Positions 34,113 to 42,870 of a DNA stretch of 64,000 nt are shown here, piece by piece. The notes under the pieces are model-generated. The model saw only the letters and a list, made by a program, of their open reading frames with translations. It was not told the origin of the DNA and did no database searches. The translations under genes and the position numbers were made by a program. Source of the stretch: Terriglobia bacterium (GTDB taxonomy: Bacteria > Acidobacteriota > Terriglobia > JAJPHL01); assembly GCA_021325275.1 (NCBI GenBank), contig JAJPHL010000045.1, positions 62,001 to 126,000 on the forward strand, given 5' to 3'. The stretch's first letter is position 1; each line of letters begins with the position of its first letter.

Positions 34113-35669
34113 CTACAGGGGAATGTTGCCGTGCTTTTTGCGCGGCATTGATTCGCGCTTGTTTTCGAGCATGGCCAGCGCGCGAATGATGCGCGGCCGC
34201 GTTTCACGCGGCTGAATCACGGCGTCCACGTAGCCGCGCTCCGCCACGGTGTAGGGATTCGCAAAGCGCGCGCGAAACTCTTCTATTTTTTCCGCGCGCA
34301 AGGCCGGCACGTCGCCGGCCGCCGCGAGTTCGCGGCGATACACAATGTTGATCGCGCCTTCCGGTCCCATCACCGCGACTTCCGCCGTGGGATATGCGTA
34401 GTTCACGTCCGTGCGTACTTGCTTCGATCCCATCACACAGTAAGCCCCGCCGTATGCTTTGCGCGTGATGATGGTGATCTTCGGCACGGTCGCTTCGCAG
34501 TACGCGAACAACAGTTTGGCGCCGTGGCGAATGATGCCGCCGTATTCCTGCTGCGTTCCCGGCAAAAATCCCGGCACGTCTTCAAACGTCACGATGGGAA
34601 TGTTGAACGCATCGCAGAAGCGCACGAAGCGCGCGCCTTTCGTTGACGAATTGATGTCCAGCACGCCGGCGAGCACCGCCGGTTGATTCGCGACAATTCC
34701 CACAGGCCGTCCGTCGAATCTGGCGAATCCCACCACGATGTTGCCGGCGTAGTGTTCTTGCACTTCGAAAAAATCGCCATCGTCGACCACGCGATGAATG
34801 ATGTCCTTGATGTCGTATGGCTGATTCGATTCGACGGGCACGGCGGAATCGAGTTCCGGATCGCCACGATCGGCGGGATCGGTCGAGGCGCGCCGTGGCG
34901 GATCTTCCAAGTTATTCGATGGCAGAAATCCCAGTAACTCGCGGATCATCGCAATGCAATCGGCGTCGTCGCGAGAGATGAAATGCGCTACGCCGCTCGT
35001 CGCATTGTGCGTCATCGGCCCGCCGAGTTCTTCCTTGGTGACTTCCTCGTGCGTCACGGTGCGGATCACGTCGGGACCGGTGACGAACATGTAGGAATTC
35101 TTCGCCATGAAAATGAAATCGGTGATCGCCGGCGAGTAAACCGCGCCGCCCGCGCATGGTCCCAGCACGGCGGAGATTTGCGGCACGACGCCTGAGGCCA
35201 GCGTGTTACGCAGGAAAATGTCCGCGTATCCGGCGAGCGATGCCACGCCCTCCTGAATGCGTGCACCGCCGGAATCGTTGAGACCAACCACCGGCGCGCC
35301 CGCTTTCATTGCGGTGTCCATGAGTTTGCAAACTTTTCCGGCGTTCGCTTCGGAAAGGGATCCGCCGAAAACGGTGAAATCCTGCGCGAACGCGAAAACC
35401 AGACGGCCTTCCACGCGGCCGTAGCCCGCGACCACGCCGTCGCCGGGCGTGGTTTGCGTCTCCATGCCGAAATCGTGGCAGCGGTGCGCGAGGAGTTTGT
35501 CCATTTCCTCGAACGTGCCGTCGTCGAAGAGCAGATCGATGCGCTCGCGCGCGGAAAGTTTGCCTTCCTTGTGCTGGCGTGCGACGCGTTCCGCGCCGCC
35601 GCCTGCTTCGGCCAGGGCGTGGCGGCGATTCAGCTCGTCGAGCTTGTCCTGAAAGGTCATGATGGCCAT
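34113..35669 (-). CDS. Acyl-CoA carboxylase carboxyltransferase (beta) subunit
   Basis: 518 residues from ATG 35669 (M-A-I-M-T-F; the second Met at 35660 is also possible), the usual length of propionyl-CoA carboxylase beta subunits. Two crotonase-like halves are present. The N half has the [15 protein letters not shown] opening and G-G-A-R-I-Q-E-G; the C half has [10 protein letters not shown] and the acyl-CoA pocket around [12 protein letters not shown]. It transfers carboxyl from biotin to propionyl- or acetyl-CoA, or acts in methylmalonyl-CoA decarboxylation. The biotin-bearing alpha subunit is not in the window. It is divergent from rsmD across 33 bases. Confidence 0.93.
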   Translation of the reverse strand: MAIMTFQDKLDELNRRHALAEAGGGAERVARQHKEGKLSARERIDLLFDDGTFEEMDKLLAHRCHDFGMETQTTPGDGVVAGYGRVEGRLVFAFAQDFTVFGGSLSEANAGKVCKLMDTAMKAGAPVVGLNDSGGARIQEGVASLAGYADIFLRNTLASGVVPQISAVLGPCAGGAVYSPAITDFIFMAKNSYMFVTGPDVIRTVTHEEVTKEELGGPMTHNATSGVAHFISRDDADCIAMIRELLGFLPSNNLEDPPRRASTDPADRGDPELDSAVPVESNQPYDIKDIIHRVVDDGDFFEVQEHYAGNIVVGFARFDGRPVGIVANQPAVLAGVLDINSSTKGARFVRFCDAFNIPIVTFEDVPGFLPGTQQEYGGIIRHGAKLLFAYCEATVPKITIITRKAYGGAYCVMGSKQVRTDVNYAYPTAEVAVMGPEGAINIVYRRELAAAGDVPALRAEKIEEFRARFANPYTVAERGYVDAVIQPRETRPRIIRALAMLENKRESMPRKKHGNIPL

Positions 35670-35702
35670 TTTATACGCGCGCGATAGAATAGCCGCCAGC
35701 CC

Positions 35703-36236
35703 ATGCGAATTATTGCCGGAGAATTTCGCAGCCGACGCCTGAAGACCCTTCCAGGGATGTTGCTGCGTCCCACAAGCGGTCGTCTGCGGGAAACGCTCTT
35801 CAACGTTCTCGGCGACTCCGTTCGCGGCGCGCGCTTTGTCGATTGCTATGCGGGCAGCGGCGCAGTGGGACTTGAAGCGCTCAGCCGCGGTGCGGCGTCG
35901 GCGGTGTTTGTCGAGCAATCGAAAGCCGCGCTGCGCGTGTTGCACGAGAACATCCGCGCGCTCGGCGTGGGCGCGCGCACGACCGTGATCGAAAGTCCCG
36001 TGGATCGCGCGTTACGACGGATGGATCCAGCGGCCACCGACATTGTTTTCCTCGATCCGCCGTACGCTGCGGCCGAGGAGTACGCGGCGTCTCTTGAGGC
36101 GCTGCATGATTTTACTGCGCTGATCGTTGCAGAACACGCCTCGCGCACCGAGATCGCCGCGCCATGGGCGCTGGAACGCGTGAGGCTGCTCAAACAGGGA
36201 GACAGCGCGTTGAGCTTCTTCAGGCGAATTGCTTAA
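35703..36236 (+). CDS. rsmD: 16S rRNA (guanine966-N2)-methyltransferase RsmD
   Basis: A 177-residue methyltransferase with the RsmD opening [13 protein letters not shown], the R-P-T-S-G-R-x-R-E-T-L-F-N motif, the S-adenosylmethionine site [13 protein letters not shown] and the catalytic D-P-P-Y near residue 120. It modifies G966 of 16S rRNA. The stop codon runs into the hairpin repeat at 36236. Confidence 0.94.
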   Translation: MRIIAGEFRSRRLKTLPGMLLRPTSGRLRETLFNVLGDSVRGARFVDCYAGSGAVGLEALSRGAASAVFVEQSKAALRVLHENIRALGVGARTTVIESPVDRALRRMDPAATDIVFLDPPYAAAEEYAASLEALHDFTALIVAEHASRTEIAAPWALERVRLLKQGDSALSFFRRIA

Positions 36237-36290
36237 CAGGATGGACAGGATATACAGGATCAGAACTCGTTCTTATCCTGTCCATCCTGT
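36236..36290. repeat. Hairpin repeat of CAGGAT words (terminator position)
   Basis: The left arm 36236-36251 is a perfect 16-base complement of 36275-36290. The left side holds three CAGGAT words (ACAGGAT, GGACAGGAT, ATACAGGAT) and the loop contains a small stem AGAAC/GTTCT. It starts inside the rsmD stop codon and separates rsmD from the convergent amidase gene, again the position of a bidirectional terminator. Confidence 0.8.
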
Positions 36291-36307
36291 GAATTCGTCC
36301 TATTGAC

Positions 36308-38134
36308 CTAAGCAGACTTCTCCGGGCTTGCCGGACCCTCGCGCAGGGTCGGATGCTTCGTGTTCCAGTCCGTTGCGCGCTGATACGCCATCGCCACACG
36401 CAACGGGGCCGCTTCGTCGTAAAGCCCGCCTGTGAACATGATGTTTTGCGGCAGCGTGACGCCCGCCGCGTTCTTAATGAATCCGCACGGCACCACGCAC
36501 GCCGGATGTCCCGTGAGATTCGTCACCGTGAGACTCGCGCTGCCGGTCGGCGTCACGAAAACGTCCCACTTGCTCATCAGCTCGTCCATTTGACGCATCA
36601 AGAGCGTGCGGGCGCGCTGCGCGCGGATGTACTCCACCGCCGGAATGAAGCGCGCCGTGCGGAACGCGTTCGGCCAATCGCCGCGGCCTTGTCCGGAAAG
36701 CTGATTCACTCCGCCCGAGCGCGTCAAATCATCGAAGGCCGCTGCCGCTTCGGCGTTCAAGATGATTCGCAGCGATCCCGAATCGAACTCCGGCAGCTTC
36801 ATCTCCTGAAGATTCGCGCCGAGTTTGCGCAGTTGGTCGAGCGCATCCTCGTACATCTTGCGACGCTCCGCCACCAACGCCGCGAATTGCGGGTTATTTC
36901 CGCCGCGCCCGCCGCCCTGTCCGCCCTCGAATTCCGATTTGATGTAGCCGATGCGCATTTTCGCCAGCGGCATCGCCGCGGGATTCCAGTTGAATCCCAC
37001 CGTCGTCACCGTGAGATCGCGGCCGTCGGGACCATAGATCGCGTTCAACACCGCGGCGCAATCTTCCACGCCGCGCGCGATCGGTCCGATTTTGTCCATG
37101 CTCCAGCTCAGACCCATCGCGCCGTAGCGGCTTACGCGGCCATACGTCGGGCGCAGACCGCTGACGCCGCATCGCGAAGACGGCGACACGATCGAACCAA
37201 GCGTCTCGGTGCCGAGCGCAAATCCGACGAGACCCGCCGACGTTGCGGCGGCCGATCCCGCCGACGATCCCGAAGATCCTTGCTGCGTTTCATCCGGCTC
37301 CCACGGATCGCGCGTCATGCCGCCGAACCAGCGGCCGCCTTGCGCCAGCGCGCCCATCGAAAGTTTTGCGACGAGCACGGCCCCGCCTTCACGGAGGCGA
37401 TCGACCACGTGTGCGTCGTAGGGAATCATTTGATCTCGATACGGCTCGGCGCCCCACGTGGTCTTGATGCCCTTGGTGGCGAACAAATCCTTGGCGCCCC
37501 ACGGAACGCCATGCAACGGTCCGCGAATTTTTCCGGCGGCGACTTCTTTGTCGGCCTTGGCGGCTTGTTCGAGCGCGAGCTCCTCGGTGAGCGTCACCAC
37601 GCACAAGAGGTTCGGGCCGTAGCGCTTCAGGCGATCGAGATACATTTTCGTGATCGCGGTCGAGGTGATCTTCTTGGCGCGAATCAGCGCGCCCAATTCG
37701 AGCGCCGTGGCGAAGGCCAGATCCTCGGGCTGCTTGAACGGAGGTAGCTTCGCGACGGTCGGCACGAAGGCCGGCGTGGTCTTCGGCAGCTTGCGTCCGC
37801 CGTACGCGGGATGGAACCACATCGCCGGATCGGTATCCAGCGGGATATCGATTTTTCGCAGATTCTCGTAGCTCGACAGATTGCCGTCGACGCCGCGCAG
37901 CGCCATTTCTTCCTGCGCGTCGGTGAGTTCGAGACCCATCAACTCCTCGGCGGCGTGCATCGAATCTTTTTTCACGCGCACAGGTGCATTGTTGCCGCCG
38001 CGACCTTGGCGTCCAGCGCCGGTGCCGCCCGTCGCGCCGGCAGGAGGTTGCGCGGGTAGCTTGCTTGCCGCCGCGGCTGCGCCGGCCAAAGGAATCATGC
38101 GAAGGAAATTGCGTCGATTGGTTTGTTTTTTCAT
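36308..38134 (-). CDS. Tat-exported amidase (amidase signature family)
   Basis: A 608-residue amidase-signature enzyme with a twin-arginine signal (R-R-N-F-L-R-M followed by A-G-A-A-A-A-A). The Ser-cisSer-Lys triad regions are present: Lys in G-V-P-W-G-A-K-D-L-F, cis-Ser in G-S-S-G-S-S-A-G-S-A, and nucleophile Ser in G-T-E-T-L-G-S-I. Closest in plan to GatA and broad-substrate amidases, but the Tat signal makes a tRNA amidotransferase role unlikely; it probably hydrolyses amides in the periplasm after folding in the cytoplasm. A Gly/Arg-rich linker follows the signal. The order of motifs is complete, with no sign of decay. Confidence 0.9.
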   Translation of the reverse strand: MKKQTNRRNFLRMIPLAGAAAAASKLPAQPPAGATGGTGAGRQGRGGNNAPVRVKKDSMHAAEELMGLELTDAQEEMALRGVDGNLSSYENLRKIDIPLDTDPAMWFHPAYGGRKLPKTTPAFVPTVAKLPPFKQPEDLAFATALELGALIRAKKITSTAITKMYLDRLKRYGPNLLCVVTLTEELALEQAAKADKEVAAGKIRGPLHGVPWGAKDLFATKGIKTTWGAEPYRDQMIPYDAHVVDRLREGGAVLVAKLSMGALAQGGRWFGGMTRDPWEPDETQQGSSGSSAGSAAATSAGLVGFALGTETLGSIVSPSSRCGVSGLRPTYGRVSRYGAMGLSWSMDKIGPIARGVEDCAAVLNAIYGPDGRDLTVTTVGFNWNPAAMPLAKMRIGYIKSEFEGGQGGGRGGNNPQFAALVAERRKMYEDALDQLRKLGANLQEMKLPEFDSGSLRIILNAEAAAAFDDLTRSGGVNQLSGQGRGDWPNAFRTARFIPAVEYIRAQRARTLLMRQMDELMSKWDVFVTPTGSASLTVTNLTGHPACVVPCGFIKNAAGVTLPQNIMFTGGLYDEAAPLRVAMAYQRATDWNTKHPTLREGPASPEKSA

Positions 38135-38192
38135 GAATTTGTTCCGAAGTGCCTTTGTACCTTGATGGGGAACACTTCGTCAAGCTGCGATC

Positions 38193-38585
38193 TTACATCT
38201 TCACGAGGCCTAAGCTGATTTTGATGGCTTGATCAACTTGCTCGAGCGTCGACGAATCAACTACGCCGAGTCGCTTGACGAGACGCTGGAGGTCGACGGT
38301 CCTGATTTGATCCAACTGAATGGACGATCGGACGTGCAGCCCGTTGCCTTTGGTCGGTTCTACGGGGACCTCTACAGGAAAGGGATCAGGCGAAATCTTC
38401 GAGGTGATCGCGGCGACGATCGTCAAGGGACTGTAGCCATTGCCGACATCGTTCTGAATCACCAACGCGGGACGCGTCTTCTGGATTTCATGGCCTACGG
38501 TCGGATCGAAGGAGACCAAATAGATCTCGCCGCGCCAGATGTTGGCTATTTTCTCTTGGTGCTGGTGCCGCGACGTTTTTGCCAC
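38193..38585 (-). CDS. MazF/PemK-family mRNA interferase toxin
   Basis: About 130 residues from GTG 38585, supported by a GGAGGAAGAGG ribosome site; an ATG at 38609 would lengthen it by 8 residues. The MazF core opens W-R-G-E-I-Y-L-V-S-F-D-P-T-V-G-H-E, followed by K-T-R-P-A-L-V-I-Q-N-D, which carry the residues that bind and cleave RNA. The end L-E-Q-V-D-Q-A-I is typical. It overlaps the antitoxin gene by 40 bases and is cotranscribed with it. Confidence 0.88.
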   Translation of the reverse strand: MAKTSRHQHQEKIANIWRGEIYLVSFDPTVGHEIQKTRPALVIQNDVGNGYSPLTIVAAITSKISPDPFPVEVPVEPTKGNGLHVRSSIQLDQIRTVDLQRLVKRLGVVDSSTLEQVDQAIKISLGLVKM

Positions 38586-38809
38586 GCCTCTTCCTCCAAC
38601 GGAAACCACTCGGCTGCGATCCGCAAGCTGTCTTCGGCCCTGGCCTGATAGCCTGCCTTCAGTTGTTGGTGCAGACGCTGGCGTCCTTGGCTCTCAACAA
38701 AACTTAGAACCGCTTGGGAGATGAACGAGCTTCGTCTGCCCTTGGGTGCCACCCGATCTAGAACAGCGATCGTCTTTTCCGGCAGCACGATGTTGAGGCG
38801 TTTGCTCAT
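38546..38809 (-). CDS. Ribbon-helix-helix antitoxin of the MazF module
   Basis: 87 residues from ATG 38809. The N-terminal strand K-R-L-N-I-V-L-P-E-K-T and two helices (T-I-A-V-L-D-R-V, S-S-F-I-S-Q-A-V-L-S-F-V) form a CopG/MazE-like DNA-binding fold. The rest (S-L-R-I-A-A-E-W-F-P-L-E-E-E-A-W) is the acidic, aromatic tail that occupies the toxin groove. It precedes and overlaps the toxin gene. Confidence 0.82.
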   Translation of the reverse strand: MSKRLNIVLPEKTIAVLDRVAPKGRRSSFISQAVLSFVESQGRQRLHQQLKAGYQARAEDSLRIAAEWFPLEEEAWQKRRGTSTKRK

Positions 38810-38863
38810 TGCCAAAGCATACACACCTTTTGTGTGGATGTCGAGGTGCGTGGGTGAGAAACT

Positions 38864-38938
38864 TGGTAGCGCTAAAGGGAATCGAACCCTTATTTGGGCC
38901 TTGAGAGGGCCCCGTCCTAACCGTTAGACGATAGCGCC
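38864..38938 (-). tRNA. tRNA-Glu (anticodon CTC)
   Basis: A full cloverleaf on the minus strand: acceptor GGCGCTA paired with TAGCGCT (first pair G-U), D-arm with GGTTAGGAC, anticodon stem GGGCC/GGCCC around the loop CTCTCAA, T-arm with GGTTCGATTC, discriminator A and an encoded CCA (38864-38866). The anticodon CTC reads GAG glutamate codons. There is no integrase or duplicated tRNA end nearby. Confidence 0.95.
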
Positions 38939-38951
38939 TTGCGTTCTTTTC

Positions 38952-38980
38952 AGAATACGCTACGGCCTTGCGAAAAGCAA
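38952..38980 (-). promoter_or_regulatory. Sigma-70-type promoter for tRNA-Glu
   Basis: On the minus strand TTGCTT (38975-38980), a 17-base spacer and TATTCT (38952-38957) form a good -35/-10 pair ending 13 bases before the tRNA. Confidence 0.7.
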
Positions 38981-39058
38981 TCGGACCTTCTTAGGCGGTA
39001 TCCGCATCGATCTACTGTCCCGGTCTAAAGAATCCTTCCGCTAATCCCAATGACTGCT

Positions 39059-39074
39059 TGGCACGCGAATTGCT
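39059..39074 (+). promoter_or_regulatory. Consensus sigma-54 promoter upstream of the ECF sigma gene
   Basis: TGGCACG-N4-TTGCT (39059-39065 and 39070-39074) matches the sigma-54 consensus at every fixed position; GG (39060-39061) and GC (39072-39073) are 12 bases apart. The predicted start is near 39085, leaving a leader of about 150 bases before the ATG at 39234. The remaining 38981-39233 region shows no gene, and I found no clear palindromic activator site in it. Confidence 0.7.
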
Positions 39075-39233
39075 CCTATCACAGTCGCTCCCCCCAGGTT
39101 AGGTCTCCAGTTTCAACATGATGTCACTGCAAGGCACACTTCGGACCCGATAGCGATTGCCAAAATCTGTCATACGAGCGACAGGATTTTGTCGCCTTTG
39201 GTCAAACGGGGTCCTTGCAGCGGGAGGTTAGCG

Positions 39234-39845
39234 ATGTCTGACTGCGACCAGATCACGGAACAACTCCAGGCATGGCGCTCCGGTGACGCCGCCGCCCTGG
39301 AGCAATTGACCCCCTACTTGTACAACGAACTCCGCCGCCTCGCGCGACGCTATCTCAGCGGTGAACGTCCCGACCACACCTTAACGCCTACCGCGCTCAT
39401 CAACGAAGCGTACTTGCGACTGCTCGGACAAAAACTGCCCGACTGGCAGAATCGCCAGCACTTCGTCGGAGTGGTGGCGCACTTGATGCGGCAAATTCTC
39501 GTCGACTTCGCACGCCATCGGCGCGCCAACAAACGCGGGGGCGGTCGCGAGGACGTGCCACTCGACGAGGCCAAACCGCAGGGTATACCTCCCGAGGCCG
39601 ATCTCGTCGATCTCGACCAGGCGCTCCAGCGGCTCGAGCAGACCGACGCGCGCAAGGCTCGCGTGATCGAGTTGCGCTATTTTGCCGGATTCACGGCGGA
39701 CGAAGCGGCGCAAGTCCTGGAAGTTTCGCCGGCCACCATCCATCGCGAATTGCGCATGGCGGAAGCGTGGCTGTGCCGGGAATTGGGCGCCAACCGTCCC
39801 GAAGCTCTGAAGTATGCCGCCGGCGCCGGTGGTGCCGGAGCATAG
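39234..39845 (+). CDS. ECF-type RNA polymerase sigma factor (Acidobacteria-type)
   Basis: 203 residues from ATG 39234, set by GGGAGGT (39222-39228) 5 bases upstream; the open frame begins earlier at 39189. Region 2 is seen as Y-N-E-L-R-R-L-A-R-R-Y-L and, after the linker, H-L-M-R-Q-I-L-V-D-F-A-R; region 4 as V-I-E-L-R-Y-F-A-G-F-T-A-D-E-A-A followed by the helix-turn-helix S-P-A-T-I-H-R-E-L. This subgroup typically pairs with Ser/Thr kinases rather than anti-sigma factors, and a kinase follows 112 bases downstream. A sigma-54 promoter upstream suggests a two-step sigma cascade. Confidence 0.92.
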   Translation: MSDCDQITEQLQAWRSGDAAALEQLTPYLYNELRRLARRYLSGERPDHTLTPTALINEAYLRLLGQKLPDWQNRQHFVGVVAHLMRQILVDFARHRRANKRGGGREDVPLDEAKPQGIPPEADLVDLDQALQRLEQTDARKARVIELRYFAGFTADEAAQVLEVSPATIHRELRMAEAWLCRELGANRPEALKYAAGAGGAGA

Positions 39846-39957
39846 CGTTCGGCGTAACCGCTTAGTATCGAAAAAAGTTGCGTTGGACAGGCAAGGATGC
39901 CCGCCCAACTGACAGATTTGGCCCCGTTTTTTCGCATTATATGGCGTGAGATTGCTT

Positions 39958-42870
39958 ATGTCGGAATCCCCTGAATCAGGTCTCGCCGAATTCGCCGCCC
40001 GGCCTTCCGCGGATTCCGGGGAAGATCCCGCCGACGCCATCACCGATGCGGCCCGCCGTTGGCGGCTCGTAGAAGAATTGTTCCATGCCGCCGCGGCCGT
40101 TCCGGAACGCGAGCGCGGCCCGTATCTCGCATTGATGTGCGCGGGCGATTCGCAACTCCAACTCGACGTCGAGTCGCTGCTGGCTTTCGATCAGGTCAAC
40201 GAAGATTCCACCGGCGCGCCGTTCGCGGGACTCGTGAGCCGCGCGGCGCACGAACTCACCGACGGCGTGGCGTGGGCCGGAATGCGCGTGGGTCCTTACG
40301 TGATTTTGCGGGAGATCGGTTGCGGCGGCATGGGCACGGTCTACCTGGCCGAGCGCGCCGACGGCCAGTTCAAGCAGAAAGTCGCGTTGAAAGTGATCAA
40401 TGGATTTTGTTCGCGCGCCGGACGCGAACGGTTTTTGAACGAGCGTCAGTTGCTGGCGAATCTCGATCATCCGCACATCGCGCGATTGCTCGATGGCGGC
40501 GAGACCGAGCAGGGCCAGCCCTATTTCGTGATGGAGTATCTCGAAGGAGAGTCCATCACGTCGTACTTCGCGCGGCAAAAATCGTCCACCGCCGCGCGCC
40601 TGGAGATCTTTGATCAAGTTTGCGGCGCGGTTCACTACGCGCATCAAAAGTTGGTGATCCACCGCGACCTCAAGCCGTCGAACATTCTGATCGTGACGAC
40701 GGAGACGGCCAGCGGTCCCGTGCCGATGGCGAAAGTTTTCGATTTCGGCATCGCCAAGTTGATCGACGAGACCGCGCCCAATGACGCGACCGAGCCCGAG
40801 GCGATGACGCCGGGCTACGCGAGTCCCGAGCAGTTTCTCGGACGTTCTGTTTCGACGGCCAGCGATGTGTACTCGCTGGGCGCCGTGTTGTACGAAATCT
40901 TGAGCGGCCATCGCCCCTATGATCTCCAGGGAAAATCGCCGGCGGAGATGGAACTGGCGATTTGTCAGGACGACCCGCTGCCGCTGAGCCACGCCGCACT
41001 ACGTGAAGGCGGACGCCGCACCGAACCCGCCACCAAGGTGTGGCGCGAACTGCGCGGCGATCTCGACAAGATTGTCGCGATGGCCATGGCCAAGGAGCCC
41101 GACCGCCGTTACGGATCGGCGCAAGCGCTCTCGGAAGATTTGCGGCGCTGCCGCCAGGGATTTCCGGTGCGCGCGAACGCGGGCGGCGTGCTCTATCGCT
41201 GGGGCAAGCTTTGGAAGCGGCACCGCTTGGCGTTCGCTGGCGCGGCGCTGTTGATCGTGTCGTGGCTGAGTGGAACGTTCATGATCGTGCGCGAGTCACG
41301 CAGCACGCGCGAGCACGAAAAGCGTGAGCGCAATCTCGCCGCGGCGCTGTTGGTGGACGCGCCGGAACAAACCTCCGGGCTCACGCTGGAAGAACGCACC
41401 GAAGTCGTGAAACTGGCGCTCGAAAGTTTGAATCGCTTGGCCGGCGAACGCCGCGGTGATCCCGGACTGGACTTGCAGCGCGCCAAGGCATACGAGCGCA
41501 TCGGGGACCTGCAGGGTCATCCGATGGCCAGCAGTATGGGTGATTCCGGTGGAGCGGCGACGAGCTATCACGAGGGTCTCTTAGTCCTGGAACGCTTGGC
41601 GAAAGCGACTCCCGATAACGTGGCGGTGCTGCACCAGCAAGTTCGCTTGTACGAACGTCTGGGCGTGCTGATGGGACACGCGCGCGGCGCGAGCGCCGGC
41701 ATCCAAACCATGCGGCCGGCTGTGGAAATAGCCGAAAGAGCGCTGCAACTTGCACCTACAGATAACGGGCTCTACGACGACGCCGGACAGTTGTTCGATG
41801 CCTTGACCCGCTTTTATTCCACCGAATCGCGTCGTGCGGAAGCGAAGGAGATGCTCGACCGTTCCTGTCAAGTTTTCCAAACTCTTTTGGAACGCGAGCC
41901 ACAGAATTGGGATTATCGCAACGGCGCGGCGAATTGCCATGCGGCGAGGTCGAATAACGAACTCAATTTCGGCGATATCGGCAAGGCCATCGAGGAAGCG
42001 AAAGAGAATCTGCGCCTTCGCGAACAACTCGCGGAGGAGGCGCCGAACAATCCCGAAGCGCGGCGCAACCTGATGATCGCGTACGCGCGCGTCGGCGACT
42101 ACCTGGGTTATCCGGTGCTGCGCAACGCCGGCGATCACAAGGGCGCGATGGTTTATATGCGCAAAGTCCTCTCGATGGCGGAGGCGCAGTCGAGCGGGCT
42201 GCCCAGTGACGCGAACGCGCTCTACGATCTGGCGATGGCGCGCAAAAGGTTTTCCCTGACCGCCATTGCCGCCGGCGATCGTGCCGAGGCGGCGCCGCAA
42301 ATGCAGATCGGTTGGGAGGAAGTCCAGCGATTGCTGAAAACCGATCCTACGCACAAACGCTACTTGGTGCTGGGCGCGACATTTCAGGAACGCCTCGGAG
42401 AGTCCGCGGGGCTGAACGGGCAATTCGACGATGCCGAACGGTATTTCGATCGCGCCGAAGCATTGGCGCAAGTGGTCCTCGACCGCGATCCGTACGAAAG
42501 CGAGTCGGAAATGACTTATCTGGAGATTGAAGGTTTGCGGTTGGACATGGAAACGCGACACATGCGTTTAGTGGAATTCGATCGCTCCGAAATGCGCTTG
42601 ACGGTATTGACCGGCCAGTGGCTGAAGGGTCACCCGAAATCTCCGGGCCGCGCCTATCTTTACTATTCGGCGATGGCCAAGGACAACGATGCGATCGGAC
42701 GCAAGGATCACGCGCGCCAGTGGTACGAAAAAAGCTTGGCCGGTTGGCGGCAGATGGAGAAGGACGGCGTGATGACGCCGCTCTACGCGAAGGAACCGGA
42801 GCGCGTGGAGCGCGCGCTGGCCGCGCTCAATGCGCCTGCATCGGCCAAACTAACGCGGTTTCCAAACTAG
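39958..42870 (+). CDS. Transmembrane Ser/Thr protein kinase with TPR-rich extracytoplasmic region
   Basis: 970 residues from ATG 39958 (GTG 39946 is possible). A helical N-terminal region (about 30-80) common to this class is followed by the kinase domain (about 115-395): Gly loop G-C-G-G-M-G-T-V, Lys in V-A-L-K-V, H-R-D-L-K-P-S-N near residue 238, D-F-G-I-A-K near 263, A-S-P-E-Q. All catalytic residues are present. One transmembrane helix lies near 425-445, then about 520 residues of TPR-like helical repeats outside the membrane that may sense a ligand or partner. Being next to the ECF sigma gene, it probably phosphorylates that sigma factor or a linked regulator. Its last 21 bases overlap the convergent flavoprotein gene. 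Confidence 0.93.
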   Translation: MSESPESGLAEFAARPSADSGEDPADAITDAARRWRLVEELFHAAAAVPERERGPYLALMCAGDSQLQLDVESLLAFDQVNEDSTGAPFAGLVSRAAHELTDGVAWAGMRVGPYVILREIGCGGMGTVYLAERADGQFKQKVALKVINGFCSRAGRERFLNERQLLANLDHPHIARLLDGGETEQGQPYFVMEYLEGESITSYFARQKSSTAARLEIFDQVCGAVHYAHQKLVIHRDLKPSNILIVTTETASGPVPMAKVFDFGIAKLIDETAPNDATEPEAMTPGYASPEQFLGRSVSTASDVYSLGAVLYEILSGHRPYDLQGKSPAEMELAICQDDPLPLSHAALREGGRRTEPATKVWRELRGDLDKIVAMAMAKEPDRRYGSAQALSEDLRRCRQGFPVRANAGGVLYRWGKLWKRHRLAFAGAALLIVSWLSGTFMIVRESRSTREHEKRERNLAAALLVDAPEQTSGLTLEERTEVVKLALESLNRLAGERRGDPGLDLQRAKAYERIGDLQGHPMASSMGDSGGAATSYHEGLLVLERLAKATPDNVAVLHQQVRLYERLGVLMGHARGASAGIQTMRPAVEIAERALQLAPTDNGLYDDAGQLFDALTRFYSTESRRAEAKEMLDRSCQVFQTLLEREPQNWDYRNGAANCHAARSNNELNFGDIGKAIEEAKENLRLREQLAEEAPNNPEARRNLMIAYARVGDYLGYPVLRNAGDHKGAMVYMRKVLSMAEAQSSGLPSDANALYDLAMARKRFSLTAIAAGDRAEAAPQMQIGWEEVQRLLKTDPTHKRYLVLGATFQERLGESAGLNGQFDDAERYFDRAEALAQVVLDRDPYESESEMTYLEIEGLRLDMETRHMRLVEFDRSEMRLTVLTGQWLKGHPKSPGRAYLYYSAMAKDNDAIGRKDHARQWYEKSLAGWRQMEKDGVMTPLYAKEPERVERALAALNAPASAKLTRFPN

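Noticed and set aside
38864-38938. tRNA-Glu as an integration site for a mobile island
   Set aside because: No integrase, no duplicated tRNA 3' end and no direct repeat at either side were seen.
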